Positions 46,680 to 58,515 of a stretch of DNA of 64,000 bases are shown one piece after another (within the stretch, counting starts at the first letter, position 1; each line of letters begins with the position of its first letter). The stretch lies in the NCBI RefSeq assembly GCF_000499845.2, contig NC_023749.2, positions 16,708,786-16,772,785 on the forward strand. Direction: 5' to 3'. Source of the stretch: Phaseolus vulgaris. Lineage: Eukaryota; Streptophyta; Magnoliopsida; Fabales; Fabaceae. The translations under genes and the position numbers were made by a program. The notes under the pieces were generated by a model. The model was not told where the DNA came from. It saw only the letters and a list, made by a program, of their open reading frames with translations, and did not search any database.

Positions 46680-49600
46680 ATGAGAAAAATGAGAAGCAAT
46701 CGTTCAAGTCCAGTTGCGCCCGTTGCTGCCGAAGGCGCCGCCACCATGACCATGGCACAGATGGCAGAGATGATGCGTTCGTTGCAGGCAACTGTGGAAG
46801 CCTCACGCGTAGAGCAGGCGAGAATACATGAGGACCTGGTCGCCGCTTGCGCCAGGAACGAGGAGCTTAGCAAGGTGACTGAGGAGCTGCGTCAAGCTCT
46901 TCAGGAGCAGCAAGGGCGTTCTTCTGCTGAAGAGGTGGCGCCGTCGACGCCACCTCGTGTTTTCCCTATGCCTTTTGTTCAGGCGATTACTGACACGCCT
47001 ATTCCCACGAGCGTGGTTCCGGTTAAGGCTGTCTTTACCGGCGTAGAGGATCCAGAGGCTCATATAACCACGTTCCATACGCAGATGATGCTGTCGGGAG
47101 GGTCAGACGCCGTCTACTGCAAGATATTCGTGAGTACGCTCCAGGGAACGGCGATGGAGTGGTTTGTGAGCCTGCCTAACGGCCACATAACCAATTTTCA
47201 ACAGTTCTCGAAGATTTTTGTCGAGCAGTACATCGTGAATAAGGCACCGCCCAGGGTGTCTTATGATCTGTTTGATATAAGGCAGTACCATGGAGAGTCC
47301 CTCAGAGATTACCTGAATCGCTTCGGAGCGCAGATGGTCAGATCGCCGGCCAAGGATGAAGAAATGCTGGTCTATGCCTTCAAGAAGGGCGTGTAGCCAG
47401 GACCATTCTGCGAGGCCTTGATCAGGGCTCACCCCGCGACGTTTGCTGAAGTCAGGCGACTTGCGGTGGCTCACATCGCCGACGAGAGTGAAGTCGCCGA
47501 GAAGAGAGGCAGCGTGGCTCCCGCCAGGCCACGCGCCCAGACCAGGATCCAGCCGCAGAGGGTGCTGGAAACAGCGGCGGCGGCCAGGAAGGACCAGAGG
47601 ACTCGCCATCCGTACGACAGGAGGAATAAGGGAAGGAGCCAGGGGCGCCAGCAACCAGCACGCCGGGAATACAATCGCCCGCCTAAGCACAAGTTTGTCA
47701 TGGGACTACCGGATCTAATCGCCATTCCTAATATATCTGCTAGGTTGAAAGCGCCTGAGAAGGTGGGCGACAAGGTGCTGGGGTCAAAGCCGGATGCCTG
47801 GTGTGAGTTTCACCAAGGTTTTGGCCACACTTTGGACTCGTGTTTGTCCTTGGGATATCAGCTCGACGATCTGGTTAAGAGCGGGTTCCTAAATGACTAT
47901 CTGCTGGACAGGAGGACGGGGGGAGCGTCGAGTTCCCAGCCAGCAGGTGGAGAAGCCCAGCAACACGAGATGCCTATCCACGGGGAGATCCACACCATTG
48001 CAGGGGGCTTCTCAGGTGGTGGATGCACCGCATCGCAGAGGAAGAAGTACGCGCGACCGGTGATGACAGTGGATATGTTTGAAGATCACTCGCCGGAAGT
48101 GGACATTACGTTCACCAAACAGGATCTTCGGGACGTTGTGCCCCACGAAAACGATCCCATAGTCATTTCGTTGGTTACAGCGGAAAGAAAGGTCCACAGA
48201 GTTCTGGTGGACCAAGGAAGCTCGGCAGACGTGATGTTCTGGCCGACTTTCACGCAGCTAGAGTTGCCCCTTGACCAGCTAAGGCCCTATGGAGGGTGCC
48301 TGTATGGGTTCGCTGGTGACCAGGTGGAGGTCACGGGGTACATTGAGCTGAGAACCACGTTTACAGATGAGGCTGGGTCGAGGACGGAGAAAATCAAGTA
48401 CCTCATCGTAAACGCTCCTTCAGCATACAACATCCTGTTGGGAAGGCCCACGCTTAACAGGATAGGCGCCATCCCGTCGACTCGGCACATGAAGGTAAAG
48501 TTGCCGTCCATGGAAGGGGTGGTGATCACGATCAAGTCTAATCAGAAAGAAGCGAAAAAGTGCTATGAGAATAGCCTGAAAAACAAGAGATCGGTGAGTT
48601 ATGTAACAACCACCCCACCTCCCAGCGTGGAGCCCAGATCGACGGTAACAGAGGAGGCCGCCGGAAGAGATGTGGAGATGGTGGACGCTGAGCTGGGGGA
48701 GAAGGATGCTGGTCTGGAGGAGGAAGAGGAGCGGAATCGCCCTGAGGAAGCGAGGGAGTAGGGAATCGCCAGGGCGGTGATCGCCAGAGAATCCAGGCCA
48801 AAACCTGTCGAGCAGTGGCTCGAAAAGGAGATCGGAGGAAAGATCTTCAAGCTGGGAAGATCCCTGGAGGTCGAGCTCCAGGACCAGATCGCCGAGGTGA
48901 TTGAGCGGCATCTGGACGCGTTCGCATGGTCCGCTTCGGACATGCCCGGGATTGATCCCGACTTCTTGTGCCATCATCTGGCGATGGACAATTTGGTGAG
49001 ACCGGTGCGACAAAGGAGAAGAAAGTTCAACGAGGAGAGGAGGCAGGCGATCAGGGACGAAACACAGAAACTCCTCGCTGCAGGCCACATCAGGGAAGTC
49101 CAGTACCCTGAATGGCTGGCAAATGTCGTGCTGGTGAAGAAGAGTAACGGGAAATGGCGCATGTGCGTCGACTTCACCGACCTGAACAAAGCTTGCCCAA
49201 AGGATTCGTATCCTTTACCAAGCATAGATGCCCTGGTCGATAGTGCTGCAGGGTGTAAGTTGCTGAGTTTCCTGGATGCCTTCTCAGGATATAATCAGAT
49301 CAAGATGCATCCCATGGATGAAGAGAAGACAACCTTCATGACGGAGAGATCGTGCTATTGCTATAAGGTGATGCCGTTTGGGCTGAAGAACGCGGGGGCC
49401 ACATACCAGAGGCTGATGGATCGAGTGCTTGCACCAATGCTGGGAAGGAACGTGCAAGCGTACGTCGATGACATGGTCGTGACCTTGCAGGAAAAAAGCA
49501 AGCACGTTGCAGACTTGGAAGAATTGTTCACGACGATCGCCAAGTTCAAGTTAAAGCTCAATCCGGAGAAATGCATTTTCGGCGTGGAGGCTGGAAAGTT

Positions 49601-52118
49601 TTTGGGTTTCCTCTTAACTGGAAGAGGAATAGAAGCCAACCCAGACAAGTGTGCCGCCATCTTGGCGATGAGGAGCCCAGCTACGGTGAAAGAAGTCCAG
49701 CAGCTAACAGGTCGGATGGCAGCCCTATCTCGCTTCGTGTCAGCTAGCGGAGAAAAGGGGCATCCCTATTTTCAGTGTCTGCGGCGCAATAATAAGTTTG
49801 TTTGGACGAAAGAGTGCGAGGAAGCTTTCGTCAAACTGAAGGAGTATCTGGCGAGCCCGCCGGTTCTGTGCAAACCGCTGGTGGGAGTCCCTCTCAGGTT
49901 GTATTTTGCTGTAACTGAGAGGGCGGTGAGTGCGGTGCTCGCCCAGGATCAAGATCAGGCTCAGAAGCCTATCTATTTTGTGAGCAAGGTGTTGCAGGGC
50001 CCCGAAACGAGATATCAGGCCCTGGAGAAGGCTGCGCTGGCTGTGGTGTTTTCGGCGAGGAGGTTGCGCCACTACTTCCATAGTTTCACAATACTGGTGA
50101 TGACTGACCTGCCCATCCAGAAGGTCTTGAAGAAACCCGACGTTGCGGGAAGGATGGTGAAGTGGGCAGTAGAGTTGTCAGAGTTTGATATTAAATATGA
50201 GCCCCGAGGCCCGATCAAGGGGCAAATCTTTGCAGATTTCGTGGTTGAGCTCTCATCAGAGGCGACGCGGGTTGAAGGAGACGATTTCCGTTGGGTACTT
50301 TCAGTGGATGGATCGTCGAACCAGTAGGGCAGCGGTGCTGGAGTCATATTGGAAGGACCCAACGGTGTGCTGATCGAACAATCTCTGAGGTTCGCCTTCA
50401 AAGCCAGCAACAATCAAGCAGAGTATGAGGCGCTGATCGCCGGGATTCTGCTGGCCAAGGAGATGGGAGCTAGGGTGCTGATGGCTAAGAGTGACTCGCT
50501 GCTAGTCACGGGGCAAGTAACAGGCGAGTTCCAGGCTAAAGATCCACAAATGGCGGCTTACTTGGCGTACGTGCAGGAATTGAAGAGTTCCTTTACCTCC
50601 TTTGAAGTAGTACATGTACCCAGAGAGCAGAATGCCCGAGCTGACTTGCTAGCTAAGCTCGCCAGCTCAGGCAAGGGGGGTAGGCAGAGGACGGTGATTC
50701 AAGAAACTCTGAAGAGGCCGAGAGCATTTGTGGCAGATCACCTGGTCCTTCAGATCAGCAAGTCGACGGAGAACGCCGCGAGAAGCCATAAGTCCCTGAC
50801 GCAAGAAACTCTGAGATCGCCGAGAATTAGAGCATGCCGAGGAGAGAAGGTGAATGTGATGCAGGTCTGCACTACCCATGAGCCAGACACTTGGATAACA
50901 CAGTACAAGCGGTGCCTGGCAGATGGCCTTCTCCCGCTGGATCCGACTGAGGCTAGGAAGGTAAAGAAGAATTCTAGCAAGTACACCCTGATTGATGGCG
51001 ATCTGTACAGGTTTGGGTTCACTCACCCGCTCCTGGAATGTATACACGGCGAGAAGTGCACGAGAATCATGGCGGAGCTCCACGAAGGTATATGCGGAAG
51101 CCACGTCGGGGGTCGAGCTCTGGCCGCGAGGACTCTCCGTGCAGGATACTACTGGCCATCCATGAGAGAAGATTGCAAGAAGTATGCCCAATGTTGTAAA
51201 CAATGCCAGCAGCACGCCGATTGGCATAAGGCGCCTCCCGAGGAGTTGAAGTCGATTTATAGCCCTTGCCCATTTCATACCTGGGGAATCGACATCCTGG
51301 GACCTTTCCCGCTGGCGATCAGGCAGATGAAGTACTTGGTGGTGGCGATTGAATATTTCACCAAGTGGATCGAAGCAGAACCAGTGGCCCAGATCATCGC
51401 ACACAAGATCGAAGGTTTCGTGTGGAAGAACATCGTGTGCCGGTTTGGAGTGCCTAAACGCCTGGTGTCGGATAATGGGACTCAGTTTGCAAGCCACCTG
51501 TTGAAGAAGCTCTGCGAAGGGGTGGGAATTCAACAAGTGTTTGCATCCGTCGAGCACCCTCAGACAAACGGCCAGGTGGAGTCAGCTAATCGGGTGTTGT
51601 TGAGAGGTTTGAAGAGAAGGCTTGAGAAAGCCAAGGGAAGTTGGGCTGAGGAGGTACCCCGTATAGTCTGGGCGTACCACACCACCGAGCAGTCAGGAAC
51701 CCATGAGACCCCGTTCAGCTTGGTCTATGGGTGTGATGCCATGATTCCAGTAGAGATCCAGGAGAGCTCGCCGAGATTCCAGAACTTCGTAGAGGAAGAC
51801 TCGAATGAAGAGAGAAGGCTGAACCTGGATCTACTGGACGAGGTCAGGGAAGAGGCGAGACTGAAAGCTGAGGCGGTGAAGAGGAGGATCGAATGAAGAT
51901 ACAACTCGAAGGTGATGCCAAGGCAGTTTAGAGAGGGCGATCTGGTGATGAGGAAGGCCCACCAGTACGAAATGGAGAATAAATTGTCGCCCAAGTGGAC
52001 TGGACCGTTCAGAATAACCGAGGTGCTCGGGAACGGCGCCTACCGCTTAGAGACGCTGGAAGGAGGGGCGATTCCTCGCACCTGGAACGCCACTCACCTG
52101 AAGTTGTACTATAGTTAA
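46680..52118 (+). pseudogene. gag-pol: Gag-pol polyprotein of element B (four in-frame stops)
   Basis: Exactly 5439 nt from ATG to stop, the same total length as A and with no net frameshift. Domain order: gag capsid, WCEFHQGFGH, protease VDQGSSADV, RT with YVDDMVV, RNase H, archaeal-type RNase H (SVDGSSN), integrase (HHCC, GIDILGPF, VSDNGTQF, NGQVESAN), end LKLYYS. Stops: 47394-47396, 48759-48761, 50325-50327 (Gln in relatives) and 51894-51896 (Arg in relatives). None is shared with A, so the two copies died independently. Confidence 0.93.
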
Positions 52119-52175
52119 GAGCTTTGTAAGTAAAGACAAACACAAAGGTCATATTACAATGTCTCTGATGAAACA

Positions 52176-52250
52176 GTTTGAAGGGGGCACTCTTTTTTCC
52201 CTAAGGAGGGTTTTTAATGAGGCCACCCAATAAAAGAAGAGTTTTCGAAG
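52176..52250 (+). promoter_or_regulatory. Conserved post-pol block with poly(A) signal (element B)
   Basis: Nearly identical to A 6437-6510, with AATAAA at 52229-52234, about 110 bases after the pol stop. Confidence 0.6.
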
Positions 52251-52370
52251 TATAAGGCGTTTTCAGATTGCATGTTTGCTTTTTCCCAAAAGTTTTGAAG
52301 AAAGACCTTGTCGCTTGTACGTGATTTAAGGCAAGTAAAGATATATCGCATGTTTCCAAAAAGTTTTTAA

Positions 52371-53070
52371 GTCCTCATCGTTTTTCGGCGATTGGAGGCA
52401 CCAGTAAAAGTTTTTAAGTCCTCATCGTTTTTCGGCGATTGGAGGCATCAGTAAAAGTTTTTAAGTCCTCATCGTTTTTCGGCGATTGGAGGCATCAGTA
52501 AAATTTTTTAAGTCCTCATCGTTTTTCGGCGAATGGAGGCACCAGTTAAAGTCTTTAAGTCCTCATCGTTTTTCGGCGATTGGAGGCACCAGTTAAAGTT
52601 TTAAAGTCCTCATCGTTTTTCGGCGATTGGAGGCACCAGTTAAAGTTTTAAAGTCCTCATCGTCTTTCGGCGATCGGAGGCACTAGATGAAAGACCTCAA
52701 CGCCCTCGCGCGTTCTGAGGCAAGATAAAGACCTCCTCGCCGTCGAGCGAGTGCAGGCGAGGAAGAGTAAAAAGTCCTCAGTGTTTCTAGGGGCGAGAAG
52801 ATGTAACCCCTGGGGCAATGTAGAGGCACCAGTGAAAAGTCCTCCGTGTTTCTGGGGGCGAGAAGATGTAACCCCTGGGGCAATGTAGAGGCGCCAGTAA
52901 AAAGTCCTCCGTGTTTCTGGGGGCGAGAAGATGTAGCCCCTGGGGCAATGTAGAGGCGAGTTAAAGACCTTCTCGCCGATGAGCGAGTTCATGCAAGTTA
53001 AAGACCTTCTCGCCGATGAGCGAGTTCAGGCGAGTTAAAGACCTTCTCGCCTACATGCGAGCTTAGGCAA
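52371..53070 (+). repeat. Tandem repeats between pol and antisense gene (element B)
   Basis: Seven copies of the 47-bp unit (starts 52371, 52418, 52465, 52512, 52559, 52606, 52653). Three copies of the 65-bp unit follow (52772, 52837, 52902), then three copies of the 37-bp unit (52960, 52997, 53034). A has the same order but only three 47-bp copies. Confidence 0.9.
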
Positions 53071-53706
53071 GATAAAATCCTTCTCGTCTTGAACGAGTTC
53101 AGGTATGGTGCAGAGGGTGGAAGAAGTTTGGAAGGTGGCTAAGGTAGGTTCGAAGAGAACGCCTAGTCAACCGGTCTTTTGTTCTGAAGTTCAGGGAGGT
53201 AAAGAAGGATCCCAAAAAGCGTTTCTACCCCCAGACAAAGAAACAATGGCCAAAGCATGAGGCTAGAAAGAAGCTGATATCACCAAGAGTCTTTGGCGAT
53301 CGGGAAGAGTTCAAACAGCGGCGAGAAGGTTAAAAGACCTGTTTGGTGAAGCAGGTCGAGTGGAGCGGTGTTTAAGCCAGTGACTGGGTTACAGTTCATT
53401 GCTTGAGGGATATTTTTACGATAAGGTTAATTGCCTTAAGGTTACGAATTGTTAGGTGTTTGTTGCTTAAGGCTGAAGTGATCCGAAGCAGTTAAGCCAA
53501 AGGTTGTACCTACAGTTTTCCTAAGTCATTTCTTTGAAATTAAACAAGCAAGGAAAGTTGAAGCGAGTGAAGAAGTTATAAAAGGGAAAACGTAGCCTTT
53601 GTCATTAACAGTTAACAGTTCAGAGCATATACACGAAGGGACATAAAGTTTATTACAAGTTATAATACAAGGGAAAGCACAAAGGTAGCAGATGAAGAAG
53701 AGTTGA
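53071..53706. other. Intergenic part of element B
   Basis: Homologous to 7151-7801 of A. I see no coding frame and no further repeat. Confidence 0.5.
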
Positions 53707-56334
53707 TTAGTCTTCAGCAGGAACGACTTTTCCATCCACCACTTCATTGTTCAGCGACACCATGCCGAGATCCAGGTCGGGGAACAGGCAAGCAAATTGT
53801 TCCCGCGCAGCTTCGAATCCAGCAGCCAGAATTTGAGCGGAGTTCAGCTTGAGTTCTTCAATTTGCTTCTGAAGTTCCTCAATCCGTTTTCTGAGGTCTT
53901 CAGTTTGCTCTTTCAGCTCTTTATTCTGTTGCTCCAGCTCTTCAACCTGTTTCTTGAGTTGTTCATTGGTCTCTTGAGCCTGGAGAAGGTCTTCAGTAAC
54001 CTTTTTGGATTCCGCTTGCGCTTGGGCCAGTTCAGCAACTGCCTTTCCTTTCTCTTCGTTGGCTTTGGCAAGATCAGCTATGGCGTCGTCCCTCGCCTTT
54101 TCCACCTGCCCAAGGAGGGTCTCTCGGTCGGCTGACCTTTTCTCTAGTTTTTGCACCTTGACGGCGTCAGCCTTCATGAGAGCCTCCAAGTCAACCACTC
54201 TGACGCGAAGGGGCACAATCTTGCTCTCCAGTTCGACCTTCTCTTGAGCAAGTTGATGCACCTTGTGGCGAAGGTCAGCGGCCTCCTTGCGCGCCAGCCT
54301 GAGCTCGGTGTTCATGGCATCCTCCACTCGGGAGTGTTCGATTTCTGCGAGCGTCAGGCTGAAAGACAACTTCTCCACCTCGACCCTCATGGTGCTGTTT
54401 TCGGTTTTGAGGTTGAAGAGGTCGTCTTGGAGCCTCCTGGTTGAGCTCTCCACAGCTCTGGTTATGATCGCCGGGATATCTTCTGCTATGGTCTTCAGCT
54501 TGGCAGTTAGAGGCTCCTACATCCTTGTGACCTCCAAAGGGAGGTTTGCTGCTTGGAGAGGCACCAGGTGAGCCTGTTGTTGGTTCTCGTCGCCACCTTC
54601 CTTAGCGGGTTCTTCAGTAGGCGCTTCCTGGTGTGGCGACGGAATCGGGGATTCGGTGATCAGAATCGGAGAGGTATGAGCAACCTCATCCCCGATTGGA
54701 GCAACTTCTGCAGCTGAGGCGTTTGAAGGGGGACCCCCTCCAGCTGACACATATGGTGTAGAGGCGCTTGGGGGGTCCTCCATGAAGTTTGGCTCTTGGG
54801 CCTCAACTGCAGGTGGCGCAGTGGCCAGTGGGACCGCTTGGACTGGTGAGGCAGGAGCCCGTGGGGGTGGAGATGATGGAGGAGGAGCAGGCGTCGATGG
54901 AGGTGTTGAGGTTGGAAGAGGGGGTGGAGCAGGCGGTGAAGAAGGTGCCACCCTCTTCCTCTTTGAGACCAAACCGTCTTCGGTGGCCTCGTCATCTTCT
55001 TCCTCTTCCTCGTGGATCACCTGAGGGGCTTTCCTTTTAGGTCTCTTGAGGATCAATTTCTTGCGTTCGGCAGGTTCCTTGGGTGGTGATCGCCCTTGGA
55101 CGATGGCTGTCTCCACCACCGAGTTGGGCACCGTTTGAGAACCCGTCGCCAACCCGTGGTTTCGGGCGAGCACCTTCAGTTCAGCGAGCATGCCTTTGCC
55201 CAACATGTTATCTGCATGGAACGAAAATGCATGGGTTAACTCAAGGAAAAAATAAGTGCATAAGGTAGTACACAGCAAAGCAGATGATATGTGCAGGAAA
55301 GATAAAACCAAAGTCTTGCGCATAACGCACAAGACGCCTAGAAACAGCTAAACAGAAGCAGTATTAAAACAACAGTTTTTAATGTTCTAACCTATTCGAA
55401 TTTCTAGCTGGTCTTCGTAAAATTCGAAGCAGATCAAGGTGGTGGTAAGGAAAGTAATGTTGGCGTCCGCCACCCTTTTCCAGAAGAGACAGAGATCTCT
55501 GTCCAATGCTCCCATGCTGTCAGGACTTCTGGGCCTCCTGAAACAGCTCTTGGACTCTTTCTTCCCCTTGTCCACCCAGTACAAGGGGAAGCCGTCGAGA
55601 AGGGAGGCGTCCTTGTCATTAGCGCGCACTTGGACGAACTTCCCCTTCCAGTCCTTGTAGGATTGCTGGAAGATAGCAAAGATGGACCTCCCAGCAATCG
55701 CGTTCAAGCTAACCCACAGGCGGTCTCCTGGGTGCTTGGCTTCGAAGAGAAACAGGAATACATCCACGGATGCGGGCAACCCCAGGTGGTCGCACATCAC
55801 TTGAAAAGCTCGAACAAACGCCCAGCTGTTAAGGTGAAGCTGGGCGGCGGCAATATTGAGCTCGGTAAGGAGTTCCCTCTCGAATCGGGTGAAAGGGAAC
55901 TTGAGCTTCATCTTCTTGAATAAGGTCGTGTAGACGAAGCAGAAGGGCCCGTCGGCGCTCACCTTGTCATCGGCACAAACAGGCAGATCGGGGGGGCAAG
56001 GCAGCACCATCATCTTCTCGTCGTGCTCCTTGTGAAATGATTGATGAGGCTCATCCCCCTTAGTCAGCCGCAAGACTGCTCCCGCAGTGTTCACAGAGGA
56101 TGTCTCCCTCAGAAGGGTCGAGTTGGCCCAGGGATACAAGGTTTTGAAGTCTGGCAGGGGAACGGGGGCTCCTCCGGCGATAGGTGGAGTCGCCTGGGCC
56201 AGGACGGGACGGGAAGACGCAGGCCTCTCAGCCTGGGAAGATGAAGCGCCACGAACTCGTGGTGGATCGTGTGCTTGTGAAGGGGGGTTTCTTGATGAAG
56301 GAGGAGGATTCGGGGTGATCTTTGTGTGAGTCAT
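53707..56334 (-). pseudogene. Antisense second gene of element B (one premature stop)
   Basis: Exon 1 is 56334-55392 (943 nt, the same length as A). The intron is 55391-55212 (GTTAGA to ATGCAG). Exon 2 is 55211-53707. Joined length is 2448 nt, 816 codons in frame. The start MTHTKITPN matches MARSKITPN of A; an upstream in-frame ATG lies in the predicted leader intron (56574-56343). The domain has HLNSWAFVRAF and DVFLFLFEAKHPGDRLW, followed by the acidic Pro-rich linker and a coiled coil longer than in A. The end has PDLDLGMV and EVVDGKVVP. A TAG at 54519-54517 replaces a Trp codon of A. Otherwise the gene is open. Confidence 0.83.
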
Positions 56335-56777
56335 GGTTACAGCTGCAAGGGTAGAAGAAAAGGAAAAATGATCAGGGGTTACAGAGGCTGACTCGATCAT
56401 AGAAGGAAGGTGAAAAACGAACGAATGTAGGTTCGTTGCGACGATTGACGAAACCCTAAGTTACGCAGAAGGAGAAATGGAAAAGCAACCCACAGCGTAT
56501 GCACCAGGCAGTTACAGGATGATGCGAATCGGTTAAAATGCAAGGAAAACCAGCAGAAGAAGGAAAGTAGGTACCTTTTGATGATCAGGAAAACGATGAA
56601 GGTTGATGGTGATTCAGAATGCTGGAGAGCGCTGAGAGTTTTCCGCAGAAGAAAGTTAGAGCGTTCGTGAATGCGAGGGAAAGTGATGGAACAGTGTTGA
56701 GTGAAAATGGGATTAAGGGTTTTTTCGAAATGGGTTTAGGAAGCGCAAACGGCAGCTGAAGAGAGCCGTTGATGAAG

Positions 56778-56785
56778 CCACGTGT
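56778..56785 (-). promoter_or_regulatory. Candidate G-box upstream of the element B antisense gene
   Basis: ACACGTGG on the minus strand within gacacgtggcttcatcaacg, the same place as in A and C. Confidence 0.45.
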
Positions 56786-56920
56786 CGAGCGATGAGTGAG
56801 GGGTTTGGTGGAGCGTCAGAAAAGCAGAAGGTACAACCATTTGGAATTCTGCGTCAGTGCCACGTAGACCGGTGTTGACGTGACTCTTTCAGTCTTTTCG
56901 CTAGACAAGTCTTCCCTTAA

Positions 56921-56934
56921 GACTGGGGGGCTTG
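56921..56934 (+). other. Polypurine tract of element B
   Basis: gactggggggcttg directly before the 3' LTR, identical to A. Confidence 0.75.
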
Positions 56935-57731
56935 TGTACCGCCCTGGTAGTCGGGAGTGATGACGTGGCATCCTGCTACAGTATAGGCGTGTTGGCAAGG
57001 CGCCAGGCTGGCAGAAGGGAAGGAAGTCGGGGGGCTCGTGAAGCCGCCGGTTATTAAGTTGGCGTGTTCCGATCTCCAGCATATCAGAATAGGCGATCAC
57101 CGGGTTAAAGATGAAGTCGCCAGATGTGAACTCAGGCGACCAAGCAGTTGGAGATCGCCGGAGAAAGCACATTGCCGAAGATGAAGGAGAAGCAAATTAT
57201 GAAGGCGGCCGGCGAGACCACAGGGAAGGTGTATGAGGACACCCTAACTCGCCAACTCCAGTAGAGATCGCACTCCCGAGTTAGCTATGCACTGGGCAGT
57301 ACCATGCATAAGTAACTTAGCCAAAATGAGAGTAGAAGCAGCGCCAAGTCAAGGAGGCTCCAGATGATGGCACGTGTACGACTGGATGCGAGCCACGTGT
57401 CCAGGTCTGTAACTGCCAGGAGAGAGAAAACAACCAGGTATATAAGAGTTCTCAACAAACTTTCTGAGGTACGCATGTTCAGTTTATACTCTTTACGCTT
57501 GCGAGTTGTAAAGCTGACTGTGAGAGAGGATTTGCACGGTTCTTGTTCTCTTAGTATTTGGTGATTCGGTCACTGACTTGGGCGTTGGAGTGCGATCGGC
57601 CGCAGCGGCGCCGCTCTATTTCTTTGCAAGTTCTTGAGGTGGATCTCGAAGAGGAACGGAGGTGAGAAGCGGTGCGCACGTCGATCCTTTGACGAGGCAG
57701 TTTCCAGCGTTCCGGTCAACAGGCAGGATCA
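56935..57731 (+). repeat. 3' LTR of element B
   Basis: 797 bp, TGTACCGCCC...GGATCA, with TATATAAG at 57439-57446. It is complete, unlike the 5' LTR, which lacks 54 bp. Confidence 0.92.
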
Positions 57732-57910
57732 AAAGGAATGAAAGAACACAAGTTATAAAACATTTTTAGTTGAATTCCATAAATTCAACCGGTTGTTTCT
57801 TCGATTGAAGCGGTTGTTTTTATCAGTAGAATGTAAAAACAACTAAAAACATATATAAAAGAATTAAAGGAGAGAAAGAATCACACAAACAGTTTTATAC
57901 TAGTTCACTG
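57732..57910 (-). repeat. Inverted copia-LTR-like filler between B and D
   Basis: 179 bp foreign to both B and D. Read on the minus strand it begins cagtgaactagtataaaa, close to cagtgaaccagtataaac of the H LTR, and contains a two-box 21-nt module (57787-57815). It is probably a piece of an H-related LTR captured at a rearrangement point. Confidence 0.6.
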
Positions 57911-58515
57911 TAACACCTCTTGATCTTCTTCTTATTCCCCTTCTTGGAGATGTCTTGTGCAAAGATGGGGATGAAAAGGCTTCTTTTGTGAAAACTTTGC
58001 ATAAAGACATCAAGAAGAGAATTGAGAAGAAGGTTGGCAAGTATGCTGAACTTGCCAATAAGAAGAGAAAAGCATTGTTGTTTGATGAGGGCGATTGGGT
58101 TTGGCTTCACTTGAGGAAGGATCGCTTTCCTACTCAAAGGAAGTCCAAACTCATGCCTCGAGGGGATGGACCTTTCCAAGTCCTCAAGAGGATTAATGAC
58201 AATGCTTATGAGTTAGATATGCCTGATACATTCTTAGGTAGTCATACTTTTAATGTCAGCGATCTAACTCCTTTTTCTGTAGGTCTCCAGAATTCGTGGT
58301 CGAATTCTCTCCAACTCGGGGAGTATGATGGAGATCAAGATCAAGAAAACATGGAGGCCAATCAACAAGATCAAGAAGAGGTAGAGGCACAAATGGAGGA
58401 CGCCCATGGAGGTCAAAGCCCACCTCAAAGGCTTACAAGAAGCATGTTCAAAGCTTTAGGAGCTAGGGGACATTTATTTTCTCTTTTTGTAATTTCTTTA
58501 GTTGAAGGTGCTTAG
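57911..58515 (+). pseudogene. pol: Integrase C-terminus of element D, running into the 3' LTR
   Basis: Repeats 168 bp of the D integrase (45363-45530), then continues with GDWVWLHLRKDRFP, a GPF-type module (GDGPFQVLKRINDNAYELD) and a Glu/Gln-rich tail. The frame crosses the LTR start at 58326 and ends with SPPQRLTRSMFKALG and FVISLVEGA at 58515. No chromodomain is seen. The TRSMFKALG segment could be the counterpart of the CR motif of CRM elements (inference). Confidence 0.82.

Larger units (their letters stand above)
45531..57731 (+). mobile_element. Element B: Tat-type retrotransposon, same family as A, inserted in D
   Basis: 5' LTR 45531-46273, primer site, gag-pol 46680-52118, tandem repeats, antisense gene 56334-53707, polypurine tract and 3' LTR 56935-57731. 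LTR differences are about 6 in 740 bases plus a 54-bp gap, the lowest in the window. There is no matching TSD (left attgt, right aaagg). The right flank is rearranged instead. Confidence 0.93.

Noticed and set aside
57732..57736. Target duplication for element B
   Set aside because: aaagg does not match attgt on the left under any reasonable LTR end. The right flank is rearranged.
58080..58325. Chromodomain at the integrase end of D
   Set aside because: Only a GPF-type module and a Glu/Gln-rich tail are seen. No aromatic-cage pattern of a chromodomain.
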